Below, piece by piece: positions 32,911 to 44,139 of a stretch of 64,000 nucleotides of DNA. This DNA is from Hsuehochloa calcarea (Eukaryota; Streptophyta; Magnoliopsida; Poales; Poaceae), in contig CM070594.1 of assembly GCA_036346395.1 (NCBI GenBank), positions 18,447,385 through 18,511,384 of the forward strand. The letters run 5' to 3'. How positions within the stretch are numbered: position 1 is the stretch's first letter; each line of letters begins with the position of its first letter. The notes below the pieces were generated by a model. That model saw only the letters and a program-made list of their open reading frames with translations. It was not told the DNA's origin and ran no database searches. A program made the translations under genes and the position numbers.

Positions 32911-34031
32911 TGTATATATTTTAGGATTCTGGACTGTTTTAGCCGTATATCACCACAAAATTCCAAAAATAGCCCTCATATCTCCGAAATTCCCATTTTA
33001 GCCCCCTCTACCCACTCCGCTTTGCCGTGCGGGACATGAAGAGCACTCTTCTTGTCCCGTCACGGCAGCAGGTGGAGAGCACTGTTCAAATTTTTTTCTT
33101 CTGAAAATTGTATTTAATAATATTTGTTTGATGAATTTTTAAATATAGTAAATGAGCTCAAAAAATTATGAAATGTTTTGTGGAGCGTCCTGACATTGTG
33201 TTCTTGCTTGTGTAATTTTTTAAAAATTTTATCTATTTTTTTTTCTCTGCAGAATTCTTTTAAGTATAATGTTTCTAGGAATTTTCTAATATAGCAAATA
33301 AGGTCCAAACATTATAATTTTTTTTTCAGATTCCCTACAGAGAGAATTCATTGTGTAAATTTTACGTAATTTTATATGCTTGAAATTATGTCGACAAATT
33401 CAGTGTTTAGGTGTGGAAAATTAGGATAAGACGTTTCGGAAATTAGGGTTTCATGATTTTATGTGACTTGAATTGTGTGAAGTTTAGTACCACATGACTA
33501 CTTTTGACCGCCAACTAATGGCCGATCGGACCGCCCATACCTCAACGGCTATAAAACTAACCGTTGGCCCCTCGGCTAGTCGGACCGCCACCTAATGGCC
33601 GGTCTGACTGCCGCTAAATCAGTCAGACCGCCAAGGCTGGCCGGTCCGACCGTCTGAGGAAAATCACCCCGCACCAAAATGGTGCTTCTCTGGAAAAAAT
33701 GTTCCGCTAGATTTTCGGAACTTCCGATCTTCGGTAGTTCCTTTTTCTCAACGGCGGAACTACCGCACAGAAAATCAATCCAAAGGGAAATCGGTCAAAC
33801 CGCCCAACACATGGCGATCGATCCGATTTGCCACCGATCGATCAGGTGACCCACAGCGGTCGACCGCCACCACGAGACCAAACCCTTTTGCTTCACTTCA
33901 AATGGAAAAACACATTTGTCCATTTGAGTGCAATTCCAACAGGGTTCACAGATGATATTCCCAGCAAGTTGCAAAACACATTTGCCAACCTTTAGAATAC
34001 TCAGCACATGATGATTTCTTCACTTTGGGAT
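32911..34031 (+). repeat. Long inverted repeat, left arm
   Basis: This arm is repeated in reverse complement at 38412-39542. Shared blocks include ATTCTGGACTGTTTTAGCCG at the outer end, the AT-rich part near 33100-33350, GGCGGAACTACCGCAC-like text, and TCACTTTGGGAT at the inner end. The arm contains several CGGTCNGACCG-type palindromes (33515-33650). It is non-coding. Confidence 0.85.
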
Positions 34032-34360
34032 CTTGTCTTGAACATCATCAACACATGATGATTTCTTCATCCCGAGTCTTGACATGCATCAACACATGAT
34101 GCATTCCTCACTTAACCTACATCAACATATGATGGGTCTTCTCTTGACTTGATGTGCATCAACACATGATGTATCCTTCATTAGACCTCCATCAACACAT
34201 GATGGGCCTTCTCTTAACTAGATGATCAACTTATAATCATCTCCTCTTCTTGAACATCATCGACACACGATGACTTCCTTTTTCTTCAAGCTCTTCATAC
34301 GCATCAACACATAATGATTATCATTAATTACCACATCATACCATTAACACATAATGGTGG
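34032..34360. repeat. Array of CATCAACACATGATG-type palindromes
   Basis: At least eight copies of CATCAACACATGATG or one- to two-base variants occur at spacings of roughly 40-50 bp. Each copy is itself an inverted repeat (CATCA facing TGATG). A pyrimidine tract TCTTTCCCTCTTTGG follows at about 34376, which looks like a polypurine tract of a minus-strand copia element, so the array may lie in a retrotransposon 3' region. Confidence 0.7.
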
Positions 34361-34449
34361 GACAAGATAACTTAATCTTTCCCTCTTTGGTAATTGATGA
34401 TAACCATTTCAATCACACATAAATTGAATTGATAAAAGTAACACGATAT

Positions 34450-34615
34450 AAGTATATATAAAAACTACACAAGTCATATATATACTCACATCATGAGTAT
34501 CTGAAAACTACATAAGTTCTACATACTCAAAACTTGAGTATCTGAGAACTACATAAGTTCTATATACTCAAAACATGAATATACAAAACTACACAAGTTT
34601 TATATATATTGAAAC
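34450..34615. repeat. Short tandem repeat, about four units of 40-50 bp
   Basis: Units share AAAACTACATAAGTTCTATA, TACTCA.AAC and TGAGTATCTG. The array ends at the solo LTR at 34621. Confidence 0.65.
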
Positions 34616-34620
34616 ATTAG

Positions 34621-36442
34621 TGTAGGACCGTAAAGGTGACTAGGGGGGTGAATAGGCGCTTTCTCAACTTTCTCGTCTTAATCAAATTCAACACGAACTT
34701 TACTCCTTTAGCTATGAAAGCTAAGAAGATCGATAGCGCCTGAAGGAAGCCTTGTCTGAATTCGATAACCCGTTAACCACACGACACAAATGTGGAGAAT
34801 TGATCTCACTAGTGCAGTGCAGGCACTGGCGGTCGATCAAGGTGTAGATCGCGGTCGGACCGGCGGTTAACGAGCTGATCGGACCGGCTACTAATCGGCG
34901 GTCGGACCGTTTGATATCGGTTACACCGCCGCCATCTTTGGCGGTGCGAAGGCGGGCGGTCGGACGCCGTTACAAAACCGGTCAGACCGATTTAGTCCAG
35001 AACCGAAAAGCCAAGCCCAAATCCAAAACGAAATTTGATCCAACTTTTGATTCAACCAATGAAACTTGACCAAATTTCGAGCACACCTCTCTAAGGATAT
35101 TAGAGACCTATTTCTAGCGACGATCCTTCGATCCACTTCAGAGAATTGATCTCTCAAGGTTTTACCAAAGAAGTGCACAAACCCTAGAAATACGAAAATC
35201 TTTGATTCAAACCTTACTTGTGGCGGTTGATGATCTAGATGATTCTAGGAGTATTCCCACACATCAAAGCAAGACAAAAAGGTCAAGAGACCAAGCATAA
35301 ATTCTTGAATCAAGGAAGCACCAAAATCATCCAAAAGAGAGAAGAACATAAAGGGAGACAAATGATTTCTCAAGCAAGCATCACAAGATTGATTGATCTC
35401 ACAAGATGCTTACAAAGCCACTCCAACAAGGAGGACAAGAGCTCAACAAGGAGCACATACAATTTCTCCAAACCCTAACCTCTCCTCTCCTCTCCTAACC
35501 CTAGAAAAGGAAGAGGGCTCCAAATGCTTCAAGGGTTTTACATCTCCCCTTTCTATTTATAGGAGAGGCCTAGGGTTTTCACTTATGGGACCCACACACA
35601 TACAACTCAATGCTGCTGAAGCAATCGCCTACTTCACCACGTAGGTTGATCGTGCTCTCCATGTCGTCAAGTTCCACCCGGGGACTTGCACCAACTTCCG
35701 CACCGCCGATCCAACCACCGCACCCGAATCGCCGTTCGATCCATCTTGCCCATTCGCACCATGCTTGAGTCACACGACCTCACCCAGATCCATGATCGTT
35801 ACGGACCTCGGCTCTCCAAGCTTAGTCGATCCACCTCACCGCTGGCGTCGTTGACACGCAAGCCACCGCGCAAACAATAGACAAACAAACCGACTCCGGG
35901 AACACGTTCTTCACAACTTGACCCACGTTAGTTCCACAATGCAATATGCAACAATAAAGCATTGACATTCATACAATAACCACAATCAAAACACATCAAT
36001 GCCAAGAAGGCTCACCTTCAAGTGATCGTGATCGTCCGCCCCACATCACCGGTCCGACCGATTCGGCCGGTCGGACCGCCTGAAAAGACTTAGCCAAAAA
36101 TCCATCGTGAAAATCCGAAACCTTCTGGAATTTTCAACTCAATAGAACTTTTGACTGGGAGCTCCAAAAATGATGCGACCACATCCAGGAGACTCCCCTC
36201 ACTCACCTACACATCCTATTTTTGGATCAACTCCAAAAGCCACCGTTAGGCAATCTGGTCGGACCGCCACGGTAGCGGTCGGACCTCTCCACGAGATGTC
36301 GACCGCCCAACATCGCCCGGTCGGACCGCCGTGGTCCGACGGTCAAGCAAACCCCGAAAACGTGAGATTTTGCAAACCAACAAAGCCATTGCCAATTGAC
36401 TCATCATCCTGAGATCGTGCACATATCCTCACGGTATCCACA
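34621..36442 (-). mobile_element. Solo LTR of a Sirevirus-like element
   Basis: It starts TGTAGGACCG and ends GTATCCACA, 1822 bp, with a perfect TSD ATTAG at 34616-34620 and 36443-36447. It resembles the LTRs at 3736 and 17046 and is rich in CGGTCGGACCG palindromes (34848-34990 and 36050-36340). Orientation is inferred from the related LTRs. Confidence 0.9.
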
Positions 36443-36447
36443 ATTAG

Positions 36448-36965
36448 TATACATGCAAGTTCTTCAAATCCAAGCACCGGCTCAGCCTCGGCATGCGTTA
36501 CTGGGGTTGTCCCAACTACTCCTCTGACTATCCCGACCGTCGTTGGGATACGAGAACCTATCGGCAGTCGGTAAGGAGTACTTATAGTAAGTTCCGTACC
36601 AACTCTCTTTTCGAATCGCGCTTACAATCTCTCCCATCTATCCGTAGTCCCCGAGCCTCTGTAGCTTCCGCAAGTGGATCGACCTGAGATCCACCCACCA
36701 CGACCGATGGCAACTCGACTTCGAGGAGCGGAATGCCGAAAGGGGACGCGAGATCCGGGAGGAGGAGCGTCGGACTGAAGAGCACAACGAGCGTATCCGC
36801 CGGGAGACGCAGGCCCATCCTGAGGCGTGCAGGCGCAGGGAGCGCGAGGCACGCGAGAGGGAGTGGGAAAAAAAGCGGGAAATGGCGGCCGAGGATAGGG
36901 CGGCCGGCGAGGAGTACAACGCCGAGCTCGAAAGGAAGGGCAAATGGCTCCGATCCACGCAGTAG
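36448..36965 (+). CDS. GRF-type zinc finger and coiled-coil protein, 3' exons only
   Basis: Two exons read in frame through a 77-bp GT-AG intron: 36448-36570 and 36648-36965. The first gives CKFFKSKHRLSLGMRYWGCP and NYSSDYPDRRWDTRTYRQS; the second continues SPSLCSFRKWIDLRS. This is the second half of a GRF zinc finger (GMRYWGCP...LCSFRKWID), a nucleic-acid-binding fold. It is followed by about 80 residues very rich in Glu and Arg (EERRTEEHNERIRRE, EREWEKKREMAAEDRA) that should form a coiled coil, ending KGKWLRSTQ. The exons have no stops or frameshifts. The upstream exon with the start and the first cysteine pair is not visible; the solo LTR at 34621 was inserted exactly at the AG of the acceptor side. 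Such genes are numerous in grasses and often lie in transposon-rich DNA, so it may be a passenger of a mobile element. Confidence 0.6.
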
Positions 36966-37986
36966 GTCGGGTCATTCTCATAGTAGTCCCCTCCTACTCG
37001 CCATGTTTTTACTATCCCTAAAGACATGCGTGCCCATGGTCCGGAGGCTTGTGTCGTAATGTACCGTAGTAATAGCTTGTGTGACTAAACCAATTAGCCG
37101 AACTGATGAGGATTAAAATATTCATATATTATCTTAATATATGAAAAAGACCATACGTCTTCGTGGTCGTAACTTCTAAGACCACCGACCTAATCGGTCG
37201 AGGTGCTCTGAAGTTATATAATAAATACTCGTCCTGACAAAGTCCTAAACCTAGTCCACGATCGGTAAGTGCTCGTAAAGCTATGAACATGCGTGCAGGT
37301 CAAGTATCGACTCGCCACTCACCGTGTGATGAATTAAACACGTGTTTCATATTCCGCATAATACAACACTATCACGGTGATGGTTTAACGTCTCTAAATC
37401 GTTAATCGCATAGCGGTTGACACCTTCACCAACCGCTCTTGCGGTTGGTGGAATGGTCAAACCGCCTCTTTTTTCGACAGACGCGTCGCTCCCCAGCAGG
37501 TGTCTCCTCGTGAGATAATCGCCACCGCTTCATCAAGTACTTAAGGAGGACCACGGAATATGGAAAGGAGAGGTCAAGACAGGACATCGACAATGCATAC
37601 ACGTAGCACATCGAGCAAGATATAGCAAAGTGTTGTGTTTTTAGATACTCTTAGTGTTTGTAATAGTGAGTTCATAGCAATAAAGAGCAAGCCAGATCCA
37701 CTCCCAGGAGATACACATATTTTTCCTCTTTTCCTTTATATATTCATAAGATCGGCGATTTGATCGTCGACACGAACCAACATGCCATGTGACCACATGT
37801 AACGTGCTTCGTCATGGATCGCAATGTAGTTCTGATTCTGTGCCTCCGCTGAGCCATCAAAACAATACTATATTGCAAGTATGCCTCTTCTGGTGGAATT
37901 CCAGAAATAATCATTTATATTGACAACGATTCTTCTATGTTTTAGGGCATCTTCGTAATCACAACGTTCTCAGCCCCTTCAATTAA
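36966..37986. other. 3' flank of the GRF-finger exons, non-coding
   Basis: No supported gene. A perfect stem-loop ACCAACCGC-TCTT-GCGGTTGGT lies at about 37427-37448. The rest is unclassified. Confidence 0.4.
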
Positions 37987-38399
37987 GGCCCTGTTTGGTA
38001 CGGCTCTGCTCCAATTTTTTACAGCTCCAACTCCAGCTTCACTCTTGGATCCACTCCTATGAGAAGTTGGAGTAGTCTACTGAGGTGTTTGGTTAGAAAG
38101 TTAACTCCACTCGGGAATGAGAAAGATCTTTGTTAAAGACTATACTACCCTTGTTTTATTGGATGGGCGAGGGGTTTTATTGGATGGCATTTGGTGGGTA
38201 ATTTTATCTTAATTTTAGGGTATTTTCAGAACGGATAGTTGCTCCATGCGGGAAGCGACCTTCTCATGACTCTGAAAAATACACTCTGACTGCTCCATTC
38301 TCAAACTCCAAATTCAATTTTTGTTGGAGTGGACCGTTTGGCATGGCTCCACCTACTCCAACTAAGAAGCTGGGAGTTGGAGCCATACCAAACAGGCCC
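37987..38399. mobile_element. Tourist-like (PIF/Harbinger) MITE
   Basis: 413 bp with terminal inverted repeats GGCCCTGTTTGGTACGGCTC and, at the other end, GGGCCTGTTTGGTATGGCTC, flanked by a TAA duplication (37984-37986 and 38400-38402). It is non-coding. Confidence 0.85.
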
Positions 38400-38411
38400 T
38401 AAGTTCTCAGC

Positions 38412-39542
38412 ATCCCAAAGTGAAGAAATCATCATGTGCTGAGTATTCTAAAGGTTGGCAAATGTGTTTTGCAACTTGCTGGGAATATCATCTGTGAACT
38501 CTGTTGGAATTGCACTCAAATGGACAAATGTGTTTTCCATTTGAAGTGAAGCAAAAGGTTTGGTCTCGTGGATCGGCGGTCTAACCGCTTGAGGTCACCG
38601 GTCGAGCCGTGGCAAATCGGTCTGCCCGCCATGTGTTGGGCGGTCGGACCGATTTCCTTTGATTGATTTTACGTGCGGTAGTTCCGCTGTTGAGAAAAAG
38701 GAACTACTCAAGATCGGAAGTTCAAAAATCTAGCGGAACATTTTTTCGAGAATCACCATTTTGGTGCGGGTGATTTTCCTCAGACGGTCGGACCAAGCCA
38801 ACCTTGGCGATCGATCGATGATTTAGCAATCGACCGCCATTAGGTGGCGGTCCGACTAGCCGAGGCCAACAGTTAGTTTTATAGCCGTTGAGGTATGGGC
38901 GGTCCGATCGGCCATTAGTTGGCGGTCAAAAGTAGTCATGTGGTACTAAACTTCACACAATTCAAGTCACATAAAATCATGAAACCCTAATTTCCGAAAC
39001 GTCTTATCCTAATTTTCCACACCTAAACACTGAATTTGTCGACATAATTTCGAAGCATATAAAATTACGTAAAATTTACACAATGAATTCCTCTGTGTAG
39101 GGAATCTGAAAAAAAAATTTATAATGTTTGGACCTTATTTGCTATATTAGAAAATTCCTAGAAACATTATACTTAAAAGAATTCTGCAGAGAAAACAAAA
39201 ATAGATAAAATTTTTAAAAAATTACACAAGCAAGAACACAATGTCAGGACGCTCCACAAAAATTTTTATAATTTTTTGATCTCATTTACTATATTTAAAA
39301 ATTCATCAAACAAATATTATTAAATACAATTTTCAGAAAAAAAAAATTTGAACAGTGCTCTCCACTGCTGCGATGCAGGGCGGCGGCGGGTGTGGTCCCA
39401 AGACGGCAGAATCACCTGCTGCTGCCGTCCGGACAACAGCAGGGTAGAGGGGGCTAAAATGAGAATTTCGGAGATATGAGGGCTATTTTTGGAATTTTGT
39501 GGTGATATACGGCTAAAACAGTCCAGAATTTTATATTTTACA
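38412..39542 (-). repeat. Long inverted repeat, right arm
   Basis: Reverse complement of 32911-34031 over nearly the same length (1131 against 1121 bp), collinear from TCACTTTGGGAT to ATTCTGGACTGTTTTAGCCG. The two arms differ by scattered substitutions and small indels, most obviously in the GC-rich stretch near 39370-39430. Confidence 0.85.
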
Positions 39543-41200
39543 GTTGCTACACTGTTACTACAGTTGGTGCAAAGTATTATTTACACTCTACAAAAAAAAA
39601 TAATGTTCATACCTTCTGTAGAGGACCTAGATCCCTGGCGAGGCCGGATGTTTCGCTAGGTACATGGTCGTTCCAACTTTGAATGGACAGAAAGTCCCGT
39701 GCGCAGCCAGGAGACCGGGGCAGGTTCGTCTGGCGACAGATACGTGATTGGTTAGGACTCATTTTTGGAGTTTTTTTTTCTCCCTAACTAGCACCTCTGA
39801 AGTAGTAGTTGCATCGATCGTATTGCTGAAAATATCACTACAGGCATGCTGGTACCCAACACATGTGAAATCTCTACCTTCCTAGCCCAGACGTCCTTCG
39901 TGTGTACCCGTATTCGCCTCCGCACATCCGTAACCTGGGCATTCTTGTCCAACTCCCACGTTCATGCATGTGTTTTAAAATCTAACACGTACCTCACATA
40001 CACTAGCTATCTCACTGGCTATAGCTAGCTAATTAAGCTTGCATGGAAGCAAACAAACCCCACCTTTCCTCTCTAATGCATCAGTGGGATTCTCTGATCG
40101 ATGATCACGAGGCAAACCCAAAGGACACGGGCCAAGATGGAATAATTAAGAAGCATCCTACCATGTGCCATCAAGCATGCCTGCCTGCATATATAATTAT
40201 ATACTCTATTGCAAAATGGAGACGCTGAAAATTAAATAGAACTTGCATGTATATTCTTAGGCTAGCTAGCTATATTAGCTAACACTACTGTCCATTTAAT
40301 TAGTGAGTATATAAACACTGTCGATCTGTCCCTTGCATGTGCACTTCCTCATGATCAGCCCGCTGGTCTAGTAGTGCGTCCGGGGCACAGTCGTCCGAAC
40401 AAGCGCGGCTTGTCCGGACACGGCCGTGGGGACAAAGTCGAGCCACCAGTGACTGGGACAATGTGACACGTGGTATGTCTGGTATGAGCGTGCGGATAAG
40501 GCGATGTTCGGGTGAGGAGCGTACAGACAATGTTTGTCTGGGCCACGGACGAGCGAAAACGGACACATGTCCACACGAGGGACATCCAGGCCAGGTTGAT
40601 GTGTCAGAGATTAAATCTGGGCGTAGGAGATTCGGTATTGCACACATGTCGGGTATCGATAAGTTTGTGGTGATATTTTCGACAATACGATGCTGCAACA
40701 GCTGCTTCTGTGAAAAGTGTCGCCAGCATTGACATTTACAGGGAAAGTAAACTCCTCTTTCTTGTCCGGGTATGTAACTCTTTTTTGTGTGAATCACGAA
40801 ACTAATCCGTGAGAATCAAAGGCCACCAACCGCACGATGATATGGGAGATGCAAGGTCAAAGTAGATCCCAACTTCCGTGATTTTGTAGGTGGGTTCGCT
40901 AGCTGATCGGTGCTCAAGTTGCAGCGGTAGCTGATGCGGTAGTCAATGATTACAACAATTAACTTAACTTTAAAATTGCAAATCCGTTGGTTGAAATGGT
41001 AATACTTGGTGTGTTGTCCAGTTTTATGTATGGTCACAACAATTAACTTAAGAAAATTCTAATCAATATAGAAATAGCAAATCCGTTGGTTGAAATGGTA
41101 GTGCCTGGTGTGTTATCCAGTCTCATGTGTGGTCGTAAAGATCTTGTAGTGCTTGTCCGCTGCTCTCCACAAATTGGCCGCTAAGATATAAGGTAACTAA
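39543..41200. other. Spacer without recognised gene
   Basis: No open frame here has a recognisable domain; the 165-codon minus frame at 40300-40797 is not supported. A tandem duplication of about 85 bp lies at 40952-41134. Confidence 0.4.
40952..41134. repeat. Tandem duplication, two diverged units of about 85-100 bp
   Basis: Both units start ACAACAATTAACTTAA and contain GCAAATCCGTTGGTTGAAAT, then TGGTGTGTT(G/A)TCCAGT. The second unit has about 15 extra bases. Confidence 0.75.
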
Positions 41201-41628
41201 CGTCCTGTCTGGTACAGTTTTAAATTTTTATTTTTCAGATTCTACTCCTGATTCTCTAAAAATCTATTTCTTTGAGAACCTGGAGCTATTTGTTGAAATC
41301 GTTTGGCTGGTAGGTTGACTCTAAAAACCATATGAGGGAGGATTAGAGGCAAATAGACCATGTCACCATTAGGTGTAATACTTCAATTGTATTTGTGTAA
41401 CTCAGTGGCTTTTGCGGGTAAAAACCTTCAACTTCAAAAGGTATTTTCGTTTCTGAAGGTTGGATTCTCACTAGAATCTAATGGGAGACTGCTTCTCGTT
41501 GCTAGTTCATTTTCGAGACAGCTCCTCGCAAGAAGTAGAATTTAGTGATTTTGAGAATTATGGTGTTTGATACGGCTCCACGAGAATCGATTGAGAAGCT
41601 GAGAGTGGAAGCTGTACCAAATATGACC
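41201..41628. mobile_element. Degenerate Tourist-like MITE
   Basis: 428 bp with imperfect terminal repeats CGTCCTGTCTGGTACAGTT and, reversed, GGTCATATTTGGTACAGCT, flanked by TAA on both sides. It has the same size and layout as the MITE at 37987, but is older. Confidence 0.6.
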
Positions 41629-41778
41629 TAAGTAACAAACGAGCAAACTGGCGGATGAAGCAAGGAAACAGAAATTACACGTGGTAGCCAGCAGGTGTTC
41701 ACCTCATCTCCGTGTGGGCTCCTTGCCTCTGTACTTTCCGCCCTAAGCATAGTATAAAGTATACTCTGATCTCGTGTG

Positions 41779-42745
41779 CAGGGATGCAAACAGTGCAGTT
41801 AGTTTCTGGTCGTCTCTCCGTTCGGATAAATTCGGATTTTATTCAGAACTTGAAACCGGATCTCTGGATTTTTTTATTTCAAATTCGAAGCCGGATAGTT
41901 TTTGCTGGATACGAAACCGAATTCGAGAAGGAGGTATCCGTTGGATTCGGAGCTATCCGGATAATTTATCGGATAGTATCCGGTAAATACTATTTCAGAT
42001 ATCCGGCAAACTCTAGGTCCAGTGGGCTGGAGAGAGAAATCGGTCTACGAGGATTTTCAGTATTTAATTATTAATTATTTATTTTTAAAAAATACAGGAA
42101 ATCCAAATAAATCATGGAAAATAACAAATGAACTCGAAAAAATCTAGAATTTTTTTAAAATACTTTGGAACATAAGGAACTTAAATAAAATACTTTTTGA
42201 ATTTAATGGATGTTTTATTTATTCATATTAAATTATTTTCATTTATGAAAAATCTATTTAAGCTTTGTTAAATTCTAGAAAATCATGAAAGTTTTATAAA
42301 ACCTTATTTTAAATAAAATATTTCCAAAAAAAAAAATTGTGATGCTACAGACTTGCTACCCGTCAACGTTTTGTGTATCCCTAACTAGTTGTTGATATTG
42401 GTCTGTATGTTTTGTATATATTTTATTTGTCTTGTTATATAGTTGGCTGGTTACATTTTGCACATCTTTTGTACTGCTATCGCTATGACTTGCTACTACT
42501 TCTTTAACTAGTCATCGTGATAGTGTGATGTAGTTAAATTTGCTTGTTGAATTGCTAATATAGTTGTATTTTGGATATGTTGTATGATTGATTGATTGAT
42601 CTTTATATGTACGATATATGTGCTTTATGTTTAAGCGCAATATCCAACTAAATATTCATAACCGAGACAATCCGTATTCGGTTCAGCATGTATTCACTCC
42701 GTATTTGTGACCGAAATTATTTGTATTCATATTTATATCCAGTGC
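41779..42745. mobile_element. Probable non-autonomous hAT (Ac-like) element
   Basis: It starts CAGGGATGCAAACAG, like Ac-type hAT ends, followed by repeated TCCGGATA/TATCCGG motifs (41880-42010), typical subterminal repeats. Near 42660-42745 the mirror motifs CCGAGAC, CCGTATTCGG and ATTTATATCC occur. The right terminus and the 8-bp duplication could not be fixed. Confidence 0.4.
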
Positions 42746-42986
42746 TGTAATTTCAATTTGCCCTTCCTCCTTGCTCGTATCCATACATAAAAGAAGCACA
42801 CCTACCCTACGCTAGGCAAGCCTCAGCATAGTTGTATTAGTTGTATTCAGGCACATCGATCCTTCCTAATACGCCTCATCGCCTGCGCCCTACAAATCGC
42901 TCCTTGATCAGCTACCTGTTTCCCTGCGTCTCGTGTCATCTTCATACCTGTTAGGCATACCTGTTAGTTACGCTTTAATTAAACAG

Positions 42987-43084
42987 GTTTCTGGAGCGAA
43001 GAGAATTATCTAGAGAACTGCATCGACATCCTGATCGCCATCATCCTTCCCCCTCTCGGCGTCTTCCTCAAGTTTGGATGCAAG
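42987..43084 (+). pseudogene. Orphan exon of an LTI6/RCI2 (PMP3-type) small membrane protein
   Basis: These small plasma-membrane peptides have two membrane spans and are induced by cold and salt. The exon encodes WSEENYLENC followed by IDILIAIILPPLGVFLKFGC, essentially the first transmembrane half of rice LTI6B-type proteins. It ends AAG before GTACTA, a proper donor site at the intron position expected after FGCK. Upstream in frame there is a stop (TAA at about 42978) and no ATG, but AAACAG at 42981-42986 could be an acceptor. No second exon (VEFW...ITK) was found downstream to 44140. It is most likely a gene fragment or captured exon. Confidence 0.75.
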
Positions 43085-44139
43085 GTACTATACATCGGAT
43101 CACCTCAATCAATTACGTAGCAAATCCACATGCATGTTCTCTGTTCCTCTCTATGGATTAACTTAGGCAGAGCTGTTAATAAGGGGAGAAGGGAGGGTTC
43201 AAGATCCAAAAATTCCCATTCTACCTCTTTATGTTTGAAAGGAATTTATTTGCATCTGAGCTATTTGTCCAAACTTCTGCGCATCATGATTACGCTGTAT
43301 TAGTCACCCCTTACCGGCCTCTGTTTTCTCTGAATCTGTCGTGACATACTGTTTTATCTACAATGTTTCGTCTAAGATAATGCGATGTTATTGTGCATTT
43401 GAGGAGCACTCGACTCGGCCGTATCTAGGTATGTGTGGTTGCTTTGTGTATTGGGAGGTTGGGACTTGCTTGTCATCTTGAAAGCTCAGCACAGCCAACG
43501 CCGTTACGCCAACATGCATTAGTACATCATCTATGCTTCGATTAGCTCGTGTACCTCCAATAGAGATGCTTTGGTCAGCATATTCATTATCAAATGCATC
43601 ATGCGTCACAGCCAAATAGCCCAGTTTATGGTGCTTTGGTAGCATCATTTAGCCAAATAGGGGGATGCGAATAGGCGAGGGATTTGGGCCCTAAATTTCT
43701 ATATAGGCTTGATGACCAAGCGTACGATTGTTTAACCATAAAGCCTGGCCGGATGATGCGAGCTAATCATAGAGCCTTAAACCAAAGGCCTTTCTACGGA
43801 GTAGCCGAAATGACGAGACACACACACACACCGATTCCAGCGATGCAGCGACAGGGGGGCATACTTTAGTTAGGATTTAAGCATGTACAGCGCAGGTGTT
43901 TAGAGCAAATAAAAACTAATTTTTTTTGCTACTTAGAATAGATAAAGTACTTATTTTATAGCATCGAATGATTGATTAGATACCTATGCTTAAAAGATAC
44001 TTATGTATATAACTATATACAATTAATAGATTATATATATATATATATATAAAGACATGAGAGAACAAGAAGGCATACAGTAGTTCAAGCGTAGCGTAAC
44101 ACTACTTAATTGATACAGGTTACTAACAAATGCACCATG
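43085..44139. other. Spacer without recognised gene
   Basis: The missing second exon of the PMP3-type gene is not here. The minus frame at 43388-43648 has no recognisable domain. A TA microsatellite lies at 44032-44051. Confidence 0.4.

Noticed and set aside
40300..40797. 165-codon minus-strand frame
   Set aside because: No domain, irregular composition, overlapping open frames in other phases; nothing supports a gene.
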